A stretch of DNA of 64,000 nt from DASTFY01 sp963769115 (GTDB lineage Bacteria > Actinomycetota > Acidimicrobiia > Acidimicrobiales > Ilumatobacteraceae). The DNA is taken from positions 60,009 through 124,008 of the forward strand of contig CAVYKN010000001.1 in assembly GCA_963769115.1 (NCBI GenBank), given 5' to 3'. Position numbers and translations under genes: made by a program. The notes below the pieces were generated by a model that was not told where the DNA came from, ran no database searches, and saw only the letters and a list, made by a program, of their open reading frames with translations. Position 1 is the first letter of the stretch; every line of letters starts with the position of its first letter. This document shows, piece after piece, positions 19,222 to 28,348 of this stretch.

Positions 19222-20261
19222 TGGTCCGCAGAGGATTGCCGCGATGGCGGGCGCTCGTCGCTCTCGCGCTTCCCGTCGTCGCCCTGGTGGCCTGCACGGC
19301 CGCCCCGACGAGCGACGCGGCGCTCGACAGCCTCGATGAGCTCCCGCAGCCACCGACGACACCGGCCGTGACCGATGCCGAGGCGCCCGGACCCCCGTCG
19401 GCGGCGGAGGCGGCGTGCGATGCCGAGGGCCCCACCGCCAGCTACCGGCCGGATCCGGGTCCACTTCCACTCCCGGGCGAGATGCCCGAGGGCACGGCGA
19501 TGCGCGAGATCCAGGAGCGCGGCCGGCTCATCGTCGGTGTCGACGAGAACACGAAGGGCTTCTCGTCCCGGAGCCCGAACTCCGGCGACATCGAAGGCTT
19601 CGAGGTCGACATCGCCTACGAGATCGCCAAACGCATCTTCGGGCCCCTCGATCGGGATCTCATCCTCCAGACCAAGCCGGTGATCACGGACGAGAAGACG
19701 AAGGTCGTCCAGGACAAGGACGTCGACCTCACCGTCAGTGCCATCACCATGAGCTGCGGACGCTGGGCGGACGTCGCGTTCAGCAGCGAGTACTACACCG
19801 CGGTCCAGCAGTTCCTGGTCCGCGAGGACTCCGACATCGAGACCGCGGCCGACCTGGCGGGGAAGAAGGTCTGCGTGACCGCCGGCTCGTCGTCGATCAG
19901 GCTGTTGGAGGAGCACGTGCCCGAGGCCGAGCGCCACGAGGTGGGCGCCCGCACCGAGTGCCTCCTCGCGCTGCAGGAGGGCGAGGTCGACGCCTACTTC
20001 GGGCACGACTCCTTCCTCTACGGCATGCTCACCCAGGACCCGACCGTCGAGGTCAGGCGCGGCATCATCCCGGAGACCGAGACACGCTCGAACTACGGGA
20101 TCGCGATCTCGCACGACCGGCCCGAGCTGGTGCGCTTCGTCAACGCGGTGCTCGAGGAGCTGCGGGTCGACGGGACGTGGGCGGAGCTCCACGATCAGTT
20201 GGAGACAGAGCTCGGCATCCCCGACGCCGGCCCGCCGCCGGCGAACTACCGGGAGGGTTGA
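19221..20261 (+). CDS. glnH: GlnH-like amino-acid-binding lipoprotein
   Basis: Extracellular family-3 solute-binding protein. The ATG overlaps the glnX stop (TGATG). A signal peptide ends in lipobox LVAC with Cys25, then a Pro/Ala-rich linker, then the binding domain: RGRLIVGVDENTKGFSSR, IEGFEVDIAYEIAKRIFG, DKDVDLTVSAITMSCGRWADVAFSSEYY and AADLAGKKVCVTAGSSS. 346 residues, intact frame. No ABC permease or ATPase is adjacent, so it likely serves sensing rather than uptake, as in mycobacteria where GlnH binds Asp/Glu and signals through GlnX to PknG. Ligand identity here is inferred from context. Confidence 0.87.
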   Translation: MVRRGLPRWRALVALALPVVALVACTAAPTSDAALDSLDELPQPPTTPAVTDAEAPGPPSAAEAACDAEGPTASYRPDPGPLPLPGEMPEGTAMREIQERGRLIVGVDENTKGFSSRSPNSGDIEGFEVDIAYEIAKRIFGPLDRDLILQTKPVITDEKTKVVQDKDVDLTVSAITMSCGRWADVAFSSEYYTAVQQFLVREDSDIETAADLAGKKVCVTAGSSSIRLLEEHVPEAERHEVGARTECLLALQEGEVDAYFGHDSFLYGMLTQDPTVEVRRGIIPETETRSNYGIAISHDRPELVRFVNAVLEELRVDGTWAELHDQLETELGIPDAGPPPANYREG

Positions 20262-20262
20262 G

Positions 20263-21456
20263 ATGGACCTCGCCGACCTCGACCGTGCGCTGGACCATCT
20301 CCGGAGGGCCACCGAACGGGCCGGCGCGAACCTGCTCGAGCTCGACCAGTCGTCCAGCCGGGCGCTCCTCGCCGCCGCCCGGCTCGAGGGTCTGAGCGCG
20401 AAGCGGTGGGCCGAAGCCGAAGGGGCGTTGGCCGGGCTGTTCCAGTCGTACGCCGCGCTGTCCGGCGTCGTCGACGCCGCCGCGGCGGCCAGGGGATCGG
20501 GATCGTTCGTCGCGGCCGCCCGTCGGGCGCAGGTCGAGCAGCTCGTGCTGGGGCCGTCCGTCGAGCTGCCCGAGCGGGCCGTGCCCATGGCCGAGCGTGA
20601 CCTCGTGTCGGGATCGCGGGTGCTCCACCGCTGCACACCGGACGAGCTGCTGGCGTCGATGGCCCAGCCGTTCGCGCTCGCCCGCTCGGTGATCGTGACC
20701 GCCGCCGAGGCCTGGGAGGCGGGTGGACCGCTGGTGCAGTCGGTGCGCGCCCGGCTGGTCGACGTGTCCGAGGACGGCGATCTCGGCGGCGCCCCGGATG
20801 GGCGGGCAGCGCTCGAACGACGGCTCGACGCGATCGAGCACCGCCTACTGGCTGATCCGCTCGCCTTCGATCTCGCTGAGGTCGAGGCCCTCGGCGCGGA
20901 GGTCGATGGTGTGGTCGCGACAGCCGACGGCGCCCGGCGTGTTCGTGACGACTTCGAGACCGACCTGGCGGCTGCGCATGCCCGGCTCGCCGAGCTCGGT
21001 CGGTCCACCACGGACGTCCTCCGGGCGCACGAGGACGCCGGCGCCCGCGTTGTCGACGTACCCCCGCCGCCGGCCATCCCGCTCGAAGCCCTCGATGGCG
21101 AACTGGACCGGATTGCCGCGCTCGCCGCCGTGGGTGACTGGATGTCCGTCCAAGCCGAGCTGGTGGGCTGGAACCGGCGCCTCGACCAGCACCGCCACGA
21201 TGTCGATCAGCACCGCACGGGGTTGGACGACCTCCTGGAACACCGGAGGCAGTTGCGGGGACGGCTCGATGCCTACACCGCCAAGTCCGCCGCGCTGGGT
21301 TGCGTCGAGGACGAGCTCCTGGAGCAGCTCCGGCGCCAGGCCGAGGGCCTTCTCTACGACGCGCCGATCGACCTCGTGCGGGCGGAGGCTGGCTTGCGGC
21401 GCTACCAGGAGGCCCTGGACACGGTGCTTGGCCAGCGGTCGGAGCGGGCGCGATGA
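20263..21456 (+). CDS. Conserved helical/coiled-coil protein of the PknG operon
   Basis: 397 residues in one intact frame, starting 1 bp after the glnH stop and overlapping the pknG start (ATGA). It is rich in Ala, Leu, Glu and Arg, with long heptad-like helical stretches (for example LDRALDHLRRATERAGANLLEL and DDLLEHRRQLRGRLDAY). There is no signal peptide, no transmembrane span, no catalytic motif and few Cys. Genes of this kind occur next to PknG homologues in other actinobacteria, but I do not recognise a named domain. It may be a scaffold linking membrane-bound GlnX to the kinase; this is inference from position only. Confidence 0.7.
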   Translation: MDLADLDRALDHLRRATERAGANLLELDQSSSRALLAAARLEGLSAKRWAEAEGALAGLFQSYAALSGVVDAAAAARGSGSFVAAARRAQVEQLVLGPSVELPERAVPMAERDLVSGSRVLHRCTPDELLASMAQPFALARSVIVTAAEAWEAGGPLVQSVRARLVDVSEDGDLGGAPDGRAALERRLDAIEHRLLADPLAFDLAEVEALGAEVDGVVATADGARRVRDDFETDLAAAHARLAELGRSTTDVLRAHEDAGARVVDVPPPPAIPLEALDGELDRIAALAAVGDWMSVQAELVGWNRRLDQHRHDVDQHRTGLDDLLEHRRQLRGRLDAYTAKSAALGCVEDELLEQLRRQAEGLLYDAPIDLVRAEAGLRRYQEALDTVLGQRSERAR

Positions 21457-23654
21457 ACTGCGCACGCTCGGGCTGCTCGGGCACGATCGTCGACGGCTAC
21501 TGCGACGACTGCGGCATGGCGCCTCGCCCCGAGTCGACGAGCGGCACGGAGGTGCTCGGCGCCCGGCCGGGCCCGGCGCCGTCCGAGCCGGTGAGCCGGC
21601 GCACGGCCGGCGCGACCGGCCCGAGCGGCGCGACCGGCTCGACGCGCCGCCACCGGCTGGGCCGTGGGCTGGTCAACGTGCCGCCCGTGCCGGCTCGGGA
21701 CCCGGCGACCGCGATCATGGCCGAGGCGCACGTGCCCGAGCAGCGGCGCTTCTGCGGCGAGTGCAACGAGCCGGTCGGCCGCAGCCGGGACGGCATGGCC
21801 GGGCGACCCGAGGGCTTCTGCCGCAGTTGCCGCAACCCGTTCTCGTTCGTCGCCAAGCTGGCGGCCGGGCACCTCGTGGCCGGGCAGTACGAGGTGGCGG
21901 GATGCCTGGCCCACGGCGGTCTCGGCTGGATCTACCTGGCCAAGGACCGGAAGGTGGCCGACCGCTGGGTGGTGCTGAAGGGCCTCATCAACACCGATGA
22001 CGAGGACGCCCTGGCCGCGGCGCTGGCCGAGCGGCGCTTCCTGGCGCAGGTCGAGCACCCCGACATCGTGAAGATCCACAACTTCGTGGAGCACGACGGT
22101 GACGGCTACATCGTCATGGAGTACGTCAACGGCTACAGCCTGCGCAGCCTGCTGGAGGCGCGACGGGCGGCGGCGGGCGACCGCCCCGATCCGATGCCCG
22201 TCGACCAGGCCATCGCCTACACGCTCGAGATCCTCCCCGCGCTCGGGCACCTGCACGACCTCGGCCTCCTCTTCTGCGACTTCAAGCCGGACAACGTCAT
22301 CCGCACCCCCGAATCGGTGAAGCTCATCGACCTCGGCGGCGTGTACCGCATGGACGACGCCACCAGCCCGATCTACGGCACCCCGGGCTACCAGGCACCC
22401 GAGATCGCCCGCACCGGCCCGACCGTGCCCTCCGACCTCTTCACGGTGGCACGAACGCTCATGGTGCTGTGCTGCGACTTCCGGGGGTACCGGGGCACGT
22501 ACCAGTACACGCTCCCGCCGGCGGGAGAGGTGCCTCTCTTCGTCGAGCACGACTCGCTCTACCGCTTCCTCGAGCGGGCGACGGCCGCCGATCCCGACGC
22601 TCGGTTCCAGAGCGCCGACGAGATGGCCGCGCAGCTCGAGGGCGTGCTGCGCGAGGTGGCGTCGAAGTTGCGCGGGACGCCGACCGCGGGGACCAGCACC
22701 TGCTTCACGGGGGAGAGCGGACGGTCCGCGTCGACCTCTGGCTGGCGCAGCCTGCCGGTGCCCCTCGTCAGTCCCGACGATCCCGAGGCCGCGGTCGTCG
22801 TGACGCTCGGGGCGATGGAGCCGGAGGCGGTCGTCGAGGCGCTCGGTGAGCTGGCCGACCGGGGCGTCGAGGTCGAGCTGCGGCGTGTCCGCGCGCTGAT
22901 CGACCTCGGCCGGCTCGACGAGGCGAACCGTGTGCTGGACGAGGTCGACGCGCCGATGCGCCTCGCGGGATCCAGGCCGGACTGGCGCATCGGCTGGTAC
23001 CGGGGCGTGGCGGCCCTGGCCGCCGGCGCGCCGGACGATGCGGCCCGTGAGCTGGACCAGGTCTACCGGTACCTGCCCGGCGAGCTGGCGCCCAAGCTGG
23101 CCCTGGCTCACGCCGCGGAGCAGGCCGGCGACCACGCGATGGCCGCGGCCTGGTTCGACATCGTGAGCAGCGTCGATCCCGGCTTGACGTCTGCAGTGTT
23201 CGGCCTCGCCCGTGCCCGCTCGGCGATGGGGGACCGGAGGGGAGCGGTGGCGGCGTACGAGCGGATCCCGCACTCATCCGGCGCCTACCAGGCTGCGCAG
23301 ATCGCGGAGGTCGACCTCCTGCTCACCGACGACGGGGCCGGCGCCGACCTGGCCGACGTGCGTCGGGCCGCGGCGATCGTGGAAGGCCTGTCGCTCGATC
23401 AGGTGCAGCACGACCGCCTCACCGTCGACATCCTCGAGGCAGCCCACGACGCGGTCAGCCGCAACGGAACGGCCATCGACCCCGCGCAGCCGGTCCTCGG
23501 CCACGCGCTCACCGACCGCTCCCTGCGCCTGGGCCTCGAAGCCGCGTACCGCGCTGCCGCCCGCCACGCTCCCACGAGCGCGGAGCGCATCGCCCTCGTG
23601 GACCAGGCCAACCGGGTGCGGCCCTGGTCGTGGTGGGTGAGGAGCGGTCGATGA
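21453..23654 (+). CDS. pknG: PknG-type serine/threonine protein kinase with rubredoxin-like and TPR domains
   Basis: 733 residues in an intact frame, close to the 750 of mycobacterial PknG. Order: an extra zinc ribbon at the N-terminus (CARSGCSG...YCDDCG), a Ser/Thr/Pro/Gly-rich segment, a rubredoxin-like pair FCGEC (near 100) and FCRSC (near 122), the kinase domain with AHGGLGWIYLAKD and catalytic Lys in VVLKGL (near 175), catalytic Asp in FCDFKPDN (near 275) and DLGG in place of DFG (near 293), then TPR helices to the end. It is soluble. In mycobacteria this kinase phosphorylates the FHA protein GarA to control 2-oxoglutarate and glutamate metabolism. Here FHA proteins are encoded next to it. 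Confidence 0.95.
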   Translation: MNCARSGCSGTIVDGYCDDCGMAPRPESTSGTEVLGARPGPAPSEPVSRRTAGATGPSGATGSTRRHRLGRGLVNVPPVPARDPATAIMAEAHVPEQRRFCGECNEPVGRSRDGMAGRPEGFCRSCRNPFSFVAKLAAGHLVAGQYEVAGCLAHGGLGWIYLAKDRKVADRWVVLKGLINTDDEDALAAALAERRFLAQVEHPDIVKIHNFVEHDGDGYIVMEYVNGYSLRSLLEARRAAAGDRPDPMPVDQAIAYTLEILPALGHLHDLGLLFCDFKPDNVIRTPESVKLIDLGGVYRMDDATSPIYGTPGYQAPEIARTGPTVPSDLFTVARTLMVLCCDFRGYRGTYQYTLPPAGEVPLFVEHDSLYRFLERATAADPDARFQSADEMAAQLEGVLREVASKLRGTPTAGTSTCFTGESGRSASTSGWRSLPVPLVSPDDPEAAVVVTLGAMEPEAVVEALGELADRGVEVELRRVRALIDLGRLDEANRVLDEVDAPMRLAGSRPDWRIGWYRGVAALAAGAPDDAARELDQVYRYLPGELAPKLALAHAAEQAGDHAMAAAWFDIVSSVDPGLTSAVFGLARARSAMGDRRGAVAAYERIPHSSGAYQAAQIAEVDLLLTDDGAGADLADVRRAAAIVEGLSLDQVQHDRLTVDILEAAHDAVSRNGTAIDPAQPVLGHALTDRSLRLGLEAAYRAAARHAPTSAERIALVDQANRVRPWSWWVRSGR

Positions 23655-24574
23655 ACATCGACCTGCTGCTCAGCTGTCCGGAGTGTGGCGCGGCCGGTCT
23701 GGCCGGCGACACGTTCTGCGAAGCCTGCGGGGCCGCCATCGCCGCCGACCGCGACGCGGCTCGCCACCACGTGGAGATCGACGCGGGGACCGCGGCCGGC
23801 GTCACCGACCGGGGCCTGGTGCATCGGCGCAACGACGACGCGGTCCACGTGCGGGCCGAACGAGAGTGGGCGGTGCTCGCGGTGTGCGACGGGGTGTCCG
23901 CATCGACCGGTCCGGACGTGGCCGCGCAGGTCGCCGTCGAGGAGCTCGGCCGGTGCGTCGAGAGAGGCGCGGCAACAGCGCGCCGCGGAGCCGAACCGTG
24001 CCTGGGACCCGGCTGGTCTCGTGCGCGACGCGGTCGCCCGGGCGGCCGCTGCCGTCGTCGCCGTCCCGTGGCAGGACGACGGGAGCCGGGACGCACCGTC
24101 GTGCACGGTCGTGCTGGCGGTGTGGGACGGCCGACACCTGACCGTCGGGTGGCTCGGTGACTCACGCGCCTACTGGGTCGACGCTGATGGTGCCGGCAGC
24201 TCACGGTCGATCACTCGTGGGCCGAGGAGCAGGTCGGCTCGGGCCAGCTCAGCCGCGAGCTGGCCGAGGCCGACAGCCGGGCGCACGCCATCACCCGCTG
24301 GTTGGGGGCCGACGCACCCCCGGACCCCTGCCCGGTCACGTCCCTGCGACCACGACGGCCTGGCCGCCTCATCGTGTGCACGGACGGCCTCTGGAACTAC
24401 ACGCCGACGGCGGACGAACTCGGCGGGCTCGTCGTCACCCAGGACTCCGCGGCACCGCTGGCGGTGGCGCGGTCCCTGGTCCGCCACGCCGTGTCCCTCG
24501 GTGGGCACGACAACGTGACCGTCGCCGTCGCCGACATCGTGCCCCCGCTCGCGACATCCCTGGAGGAAGCATGA
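23651..24574 (+). CDS. PP2C-family protein phosphatase with N-terminal zinc ribbon, two frame changes
   Basis: The ATG overlaps the pknG stop (ATGA). A short zinc ribbon (CPECGAAGLAGDTFCEACG) precedes a PPM-type phosphatase domain. The domain shows DRGLVHRRNDDAV, VCDGVSAST (metal Asp and Gly), CTVVLAVWDGRHLTVGWLGDSRAY, LIVCTDGLWNY and GGHDNVTVAVADI (metal Asp-Asn). Frame changes lie near 23970 and 24205; after correction about 307 residues. It should reverse Ser/Thr phosphorylation by PknG, with Mn/Mg at the active site. The zinc ribbon resembles those in the neighbouring PknG and FHA proteins, a shared feature of this operon. Confidence 0.85.
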
Positions 24575-25854
24575 GCACCTTCGACGCGCAGACCTTTCAG
24601 AACGAGTACCTCCCGCGCGATGGCTCCGAGGTCAACGCCATCGTCACCGTGACCTGCCGCGGTGGCGGGGGCGGCGCGGTCGTCCCGATCCCGCAGCAGC
24701 GGGCCGAGGTGATCATCGTCGACGTCTCGGGCTCGATGCTCCACCCGCGAGGGAAGCTGAAGGCGGCCCGCAACGCGACGATCGCGGCGATCGACTGCCT
24801 GCCGGACGGGACGCTCTTCGGCGTGATCGCCGGTTCCGAGCGTGGCCCGCCGCGTCTACCCGACCGAGGACAAGCTCGTGATGGCCTCGGAGTCGACGCG
24901 CGAAGCGGCCAAGGCGAGCGTGGCCGTTCTCGATGCCATCGGAGGCACCGCGATCGGCCGGTGGTTGATGGAGGCCTACAACTGGCTGGCGGCGTACCCG
25001 AACGCCATCCGCCACGTCCTCCTCCTCACGGACGGTCGCAACGAGGGCGAGACGCCCGAGTACCTCGGTGCCGCCATCGACCTCTGCCGCGGCGTCTTCC
25101 AGTGCGACTGCCGAGGGATCGGCACGGACTGGGAGGTGGCCGAGCTGCGGAGGGTGTCGTCGGCATTGCTCGGCTCCGTCGACATCGTGGCCCGGCCCGG
25201 AGGACCTCGAAGCCGACTTCCGGGCCGTGATCCACTCGGCCCTGGGCCGCGCCGTCGGCGACGTCAAGCTGCGGGTGCGGACGCCACGCGGCTCGGTCGT
25301 CACGCTGGTGCAGCAGGTCGCTCCGACCATCGAGGACCTCACCGATCGGGGCGTGCGCGTCGACGAGCTGACGGTCGACTACCCGACCGGCGCGTGGGCC
25401 GACGAGCGGCGGGACTACCACCTGCGCATCGACGTGCCGCCCGGAGCCCCTGGCGACGAGATGCTGGCGGGACGGGTGAGCCTGGTGGTCGACGGCGAGG
25501 CACAGGCTCCGTCACCGATCCGGGCGGTGTGGACCGACGACGTGGCCTTGTCGACGCGGATCAATCCCGAGGTCGCCCACTACACGGGCCAGGCCGAGCT
25601 GGCGAAGGCCATCGAGACAGGCCTCGAGGCGCGCCGGGCCGGCGACGATGACGTCGGCCACCTCGCAACTCGGCCGGGCCGCCCAGCTCGCCGCGGAGAG
25701 CGGGAACGACGGCACCCTCCGGCTGCTGGCCGCCGTGGTCGACATCACCGATGCGACGGCCGGGACGGTCAGGCTCAAGCGCAACATCGACGCGGCCGAC
25801 GAGATGGCGCTCGACACCCGCTCCACGAAGACGGTGCGTGTGAGGCCGGAGTGA
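24571..25854 (+). CDS. von Willebrand factor A-domain protein, three frame changes
   Basis: The ATG overlaps the phosphatase stop. About 427 residues after correction. The VWA domain starts near residue 45 with a MIDAS motif DVSGSM; HVLLLTDGRNEGETPEYL supplies the later metal-site Asp. The C-terminal half is beta-rich (VKLRVRTPRGSVVTLVQQVAP, YHLRIDVPPGAPGDEM) and ends in a helical tail with KRNIDAADEMALDTRSTKTV, a Thr-rich end that could be a phosphorylation target. There is no signal peptide. Frame changes lie near 24838, 25197 and 25650. VWA proteins commonly act in protein-protein assemblies; this one probably joins the PknG signalling complex. Confidence 0.8.
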
Positions 25855-26441
25855 ACGACGCGGATCCCGACGACCCCGACGAGTCGACGGCGACGACGAA
25901 TCAGCCGTCCGGGACGGAGCTCCTGGCGTCGGGGGTCGGCCCGTCGCCGGCTCCGGCCGTCTGTCCCGCCTGCTCCGCGCCCCGCCCCGCCGAGGGTCGC
26001 TTCTGCGAACGCTGCGGCTCCGACCTCGACGCTGCTCCAGCACCCGTAGCGGAGCACTGGGTCGCCGAGGTGCTGGCCGACCGGCAGGTCTACGACCGCG
26101 TCGCGCCTAGCGGTCTCGTGTTCCCGGAGGGCCGGGAGGCCGTCGTCGTCGCTCTCGATGGCCCGGAGCTGCTGATCGGTCGCCGCCACGAGGGTCGCGG
26201 CATCGAGCCTGCCATCGACCTCTCCGGCCCCCTCGCCGATCCGGCGGCATCGCACCGCCACGCCCTGCTGGCGCGGCTCGACGACGGTGGCTACGCGGTC
26301 ACCGACCTCGGCTCGACCAACGGGACCCAGCTCAACGACGGCCGGGTCACGCTCGAGCCCGGCCGGGCCCACCGGCTGGTCGACGGCGACCGGATCCACG
26401 TCGGCGCGTGGACCACGATCACCGTCCGGCGCCTGCAGTAG
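25851..26441 (+). CDS. Zinc-ribbon plus FHA-domain protein, candidate PknG substrate
   Basis: 196 residues; GTG 25851 overlaps the VWA stop (GTGA). The N-terminus is acidic with a Thr-containing stretch (ESTATTNQPSGTE, residues 12-24), then a zinc ribbon CPAC...CERCG, then an FHA domain at the C-terminus with LLIGRRHEGRG, SHRHALLARL and DLGSTNGTQLND. In mycobacterial GarA a Thr pair near the N-terminus is phosphorylated by PknG and then bound by the protein's own FHA domain. The layout here (Thr-rich tail, FHA) is similar, but the exact ETTS motif is absent and the zinc ribbon is extra. It is the last gene of the operon, followed by the palindromic repeat. Confidence 0.83.
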   Translation: MNDADPDDPDESTATTNQPSGTELLASGVGPSPAPAVCPACSAPRPAEGRFCERCGSDLDAAPAPVAEHWVAEVLADRQVYDRVAPSGLVFPEGREAVVVALDGPELLIGRRHEGRGIEPAIDLSGPLADPAASHRHALLARLDDGGYAVTDLGSTNGTQLNDGRVTLEPGRAHRLVDGDRIHVGAWTTITVRRLQ

Positions 26442-26453
26442 GGGGCCTCCCGT

Positions 26454-26526
26454 CCGAGGTGTGCACGGATCTGTGCGAGATCCGCGCAGATCCGTGCATG
26501 GTTGCAAGTGGAACGATCCTGAGGTC
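26454..26526. repeat. 72-bp palindromic repeat, copy 2
   Basis: This is the second copy of the element at 13816-13887. The hairpin arms are 26462-26477 and 26483-26498 with a 5-nt loop and one G:T pair; the flanks ccgaggtg and ttgcaagtggaacgatcc are conserved. It starts 12 bp after the FHA gene stop, and its far end overlaps the stop codon (26525-26527) of the convergent minus-strand gene, the same geometry as copy 1. Confidence 0.85.
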
Positions 26527-27602
26527 AGCGAGGGTCGGCGCTCGTGGCGGCGATCAGGGTGGTCGGGCCGTCCTGGCCGGGGATGTCCACGACCTCGAGC
26601 TGGTAACGATCGGGGACCAGCGTGGCCTGGCCCTCCGCGCCTTCGGGGAACGGTGGCTGCTCGGACGAGAGGCCGAGCTGCGAGGCCAGGTCGGCCTGCT
26701 GACTCGAGGAGGCGGCCGGGTTGACCGTGCGCACGAGCACGGCGAAGGCGTCCTGGAACTGAGCGTTCTGCTGCGGCTGCTGGGACTCGTCGGCCAGCGG
26801 GAGCCAGGCCAGCACGACGTGGGAGACGAACCCGCCGTCGCCGGTGATCGCGGCCAGGCGGAGGTTGCCGCCGAGGTTGGCCACGTTGACGGCACGGTCG
26901 AGGACGGTCATCGGCGTCCACGAGGTGATCTGGGCCACCGAGCTGCCCTGCGCCGTCGCGTTCCAGGCGCTCTGCAGGTCGTCCAGGCTGGCGAACAGGG
27001 AGCCCGGCGGCCGGCCGGTGTCGGGCGGCTCAGTGGGCGGTGCTTCGGTCGGCGGGGGTTCCGTCGGCGGCGGTTCGGTGGTCGGGGGTTCGGTGGGTGG
27101 CGGTTCGGTCGTCGGCGGCGTGGTCGTGGTCGGCGTCGTCGTCGTGGTGGTCGTGGTGGTCGGCGGCACCGTTGTCGGCGGCACCGTCGTGGTGGTCGTC
27201 GTCGCCGGCACGGTGGTGGGCGGCACCGTCGTGGTGGTGGCCGGCACGGTCGTGGTCGTCGCGATCGTCGTCGTGGTCTCGGCCACCGTCGTGGTCGTCT
27301 CGGCCACCGGTCGTTGGTCGGTCTCGGGCAGCGTCACGGATGGTGGTCGTGCTCGCCGCCGCCTCCTCGTCGGCGAGCTCCTCGGCCAGCTCCTCCAGGA
27401 GCTCCTCGGTCTCCTCCTCGCTCTCCGAAGAGCTGTCGTCGCTGCGGCTGATCAGCACGCCCACGAAGACCGCCAGGAGGACGATGGCGACGGGCACGGC
27501 GATCTTCACCCAGATCGGCGAGGCCAGGAAGCGGGCCCACAGTCCCGTTCCGCCGGACTTCGGGGTGTACGGGGGGAGTCCGGAGCCTCCAACGTCGCTC
27601 AT
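26525..27602 (-). CDS. Single-span membrane protein with Thr/Pro-rich linker, one frame change
   Basis: ATG 27602 starts a short cytoplasmic part, followed by one span (IWVKIAVPVAIVLLAVFVGVLI), a Ser/Glu-rich stretch (SSSESEEETEELLEELAEE), and after a frame change near 27335 a long low-complexity linker made of TTTTVP, PTTVP and PPTEP units (about 100 residues). It ends in a folded domain of about 150 residues (LFASLDDLQSAWNATAQGS, VANLGGNLRLAAITGDGGFVSHVVLAWLPLAD). The layout suggests a wall-spanning linker that presents an extracellular domain. No family is recognised. The stop lies inside the end of the palindromic repeat. Confidence 0.75.
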
Positions 27603-27647
27603 GGCGACACACTGCCATCCCGGTGCCGTGCGATGACGGACAACTCG

Positions 27648-28338
27648 CTACCAGCGCCCTCCCCGGTTGATCAGCTCCAGCAGGAACGGGTTGGTCATGC
27701 GCTCGTGGCCGATGCTCGTCGTCGGCCCGTGGCCGGGCAGCACCTGGGTCTCGTCGTCGAGCGGCAGGATGCGTTCCGGCCATCGAGATCATCAGCTGGT
27801 CCATGGATCCGCCCGGCAGATCGGTGCGCCCGATGGAGCCCGCGAACAGGTGGTCGCCGGAGAACAGCACGGGCGGATGCCCGTCGATCTCCAGCCCGAA
27901 GCACACCGAGCCCTGTGTGTGGCCAGGGGTGTGGATGGCCGTGAAGGTCATGCCGCACCCGCGGATCCTCTCGCCGTCGTCGATGCCGTAGATGACCTCC
28001 GGCGGTCGGACGTCGAGCCCTTCGAGGTAGGCGCCGAATGACCCGCTGGTCCCGACGGGGTCGAGCAGCATGTGCCGGTCGCCGTCGTGGATGCGCACCT
28101 CGATCTCGTCGCCGTGCTCCAGGCCGTGCACGAGCGAACCGACGCCGCCGATGTGGTCGATGTGGCCGTGGGTGTTGAAGAGCGCGGCGAGGCGGAGGCC
28201 GTGGTGCTCCAGCCGGCCGATGATCGCCTCCGGGTCGGGCGGGGCGTCGATGAGGACGCACTCGCCACCGGGACCGTCGGGCGCGACCAGCCAGCAGTTG
28301 GTCTGCGCCAGCCAGAGAGGGAGGCCTTCGATCAGCAT
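27648..28338 (-). CDS. Metallo-beta-lactamase-fold hydrolase (glyoxalase II-like), one frame change
   Basis: About 230 residues from ATG 28338. The metal motif THGHIDHIG near residue 58 (H-x-H-x-D-H), HTPGHTQGS near 135 and the bridging Asp in FSGDHLF near 160 are all present. After removal of one base near 27783 the C-terminus reads ILPLDDETQVLPGHGPTTSIGHE, which gives the last metal His (GHG) and ends at TAG 27648. This pattern fits thioester hydrolases of the GloB group; in mycothiol users such enzymes may act on mycothiol or CoA thioesters. Substrate is not resolved. It lies 10 bp downstream of a membrane glycosyltransferase gene. Confidence 0.85.
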
Positions 28339-28348
28339 GGACACAGCA

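Noticed and set aside
27040..27330. Possible CRISPR-like or simple-repeat array
   Set aside because: The repeats are codons for a Thr/Pro-rich linker, with no constant repeat length and no unique spacers.
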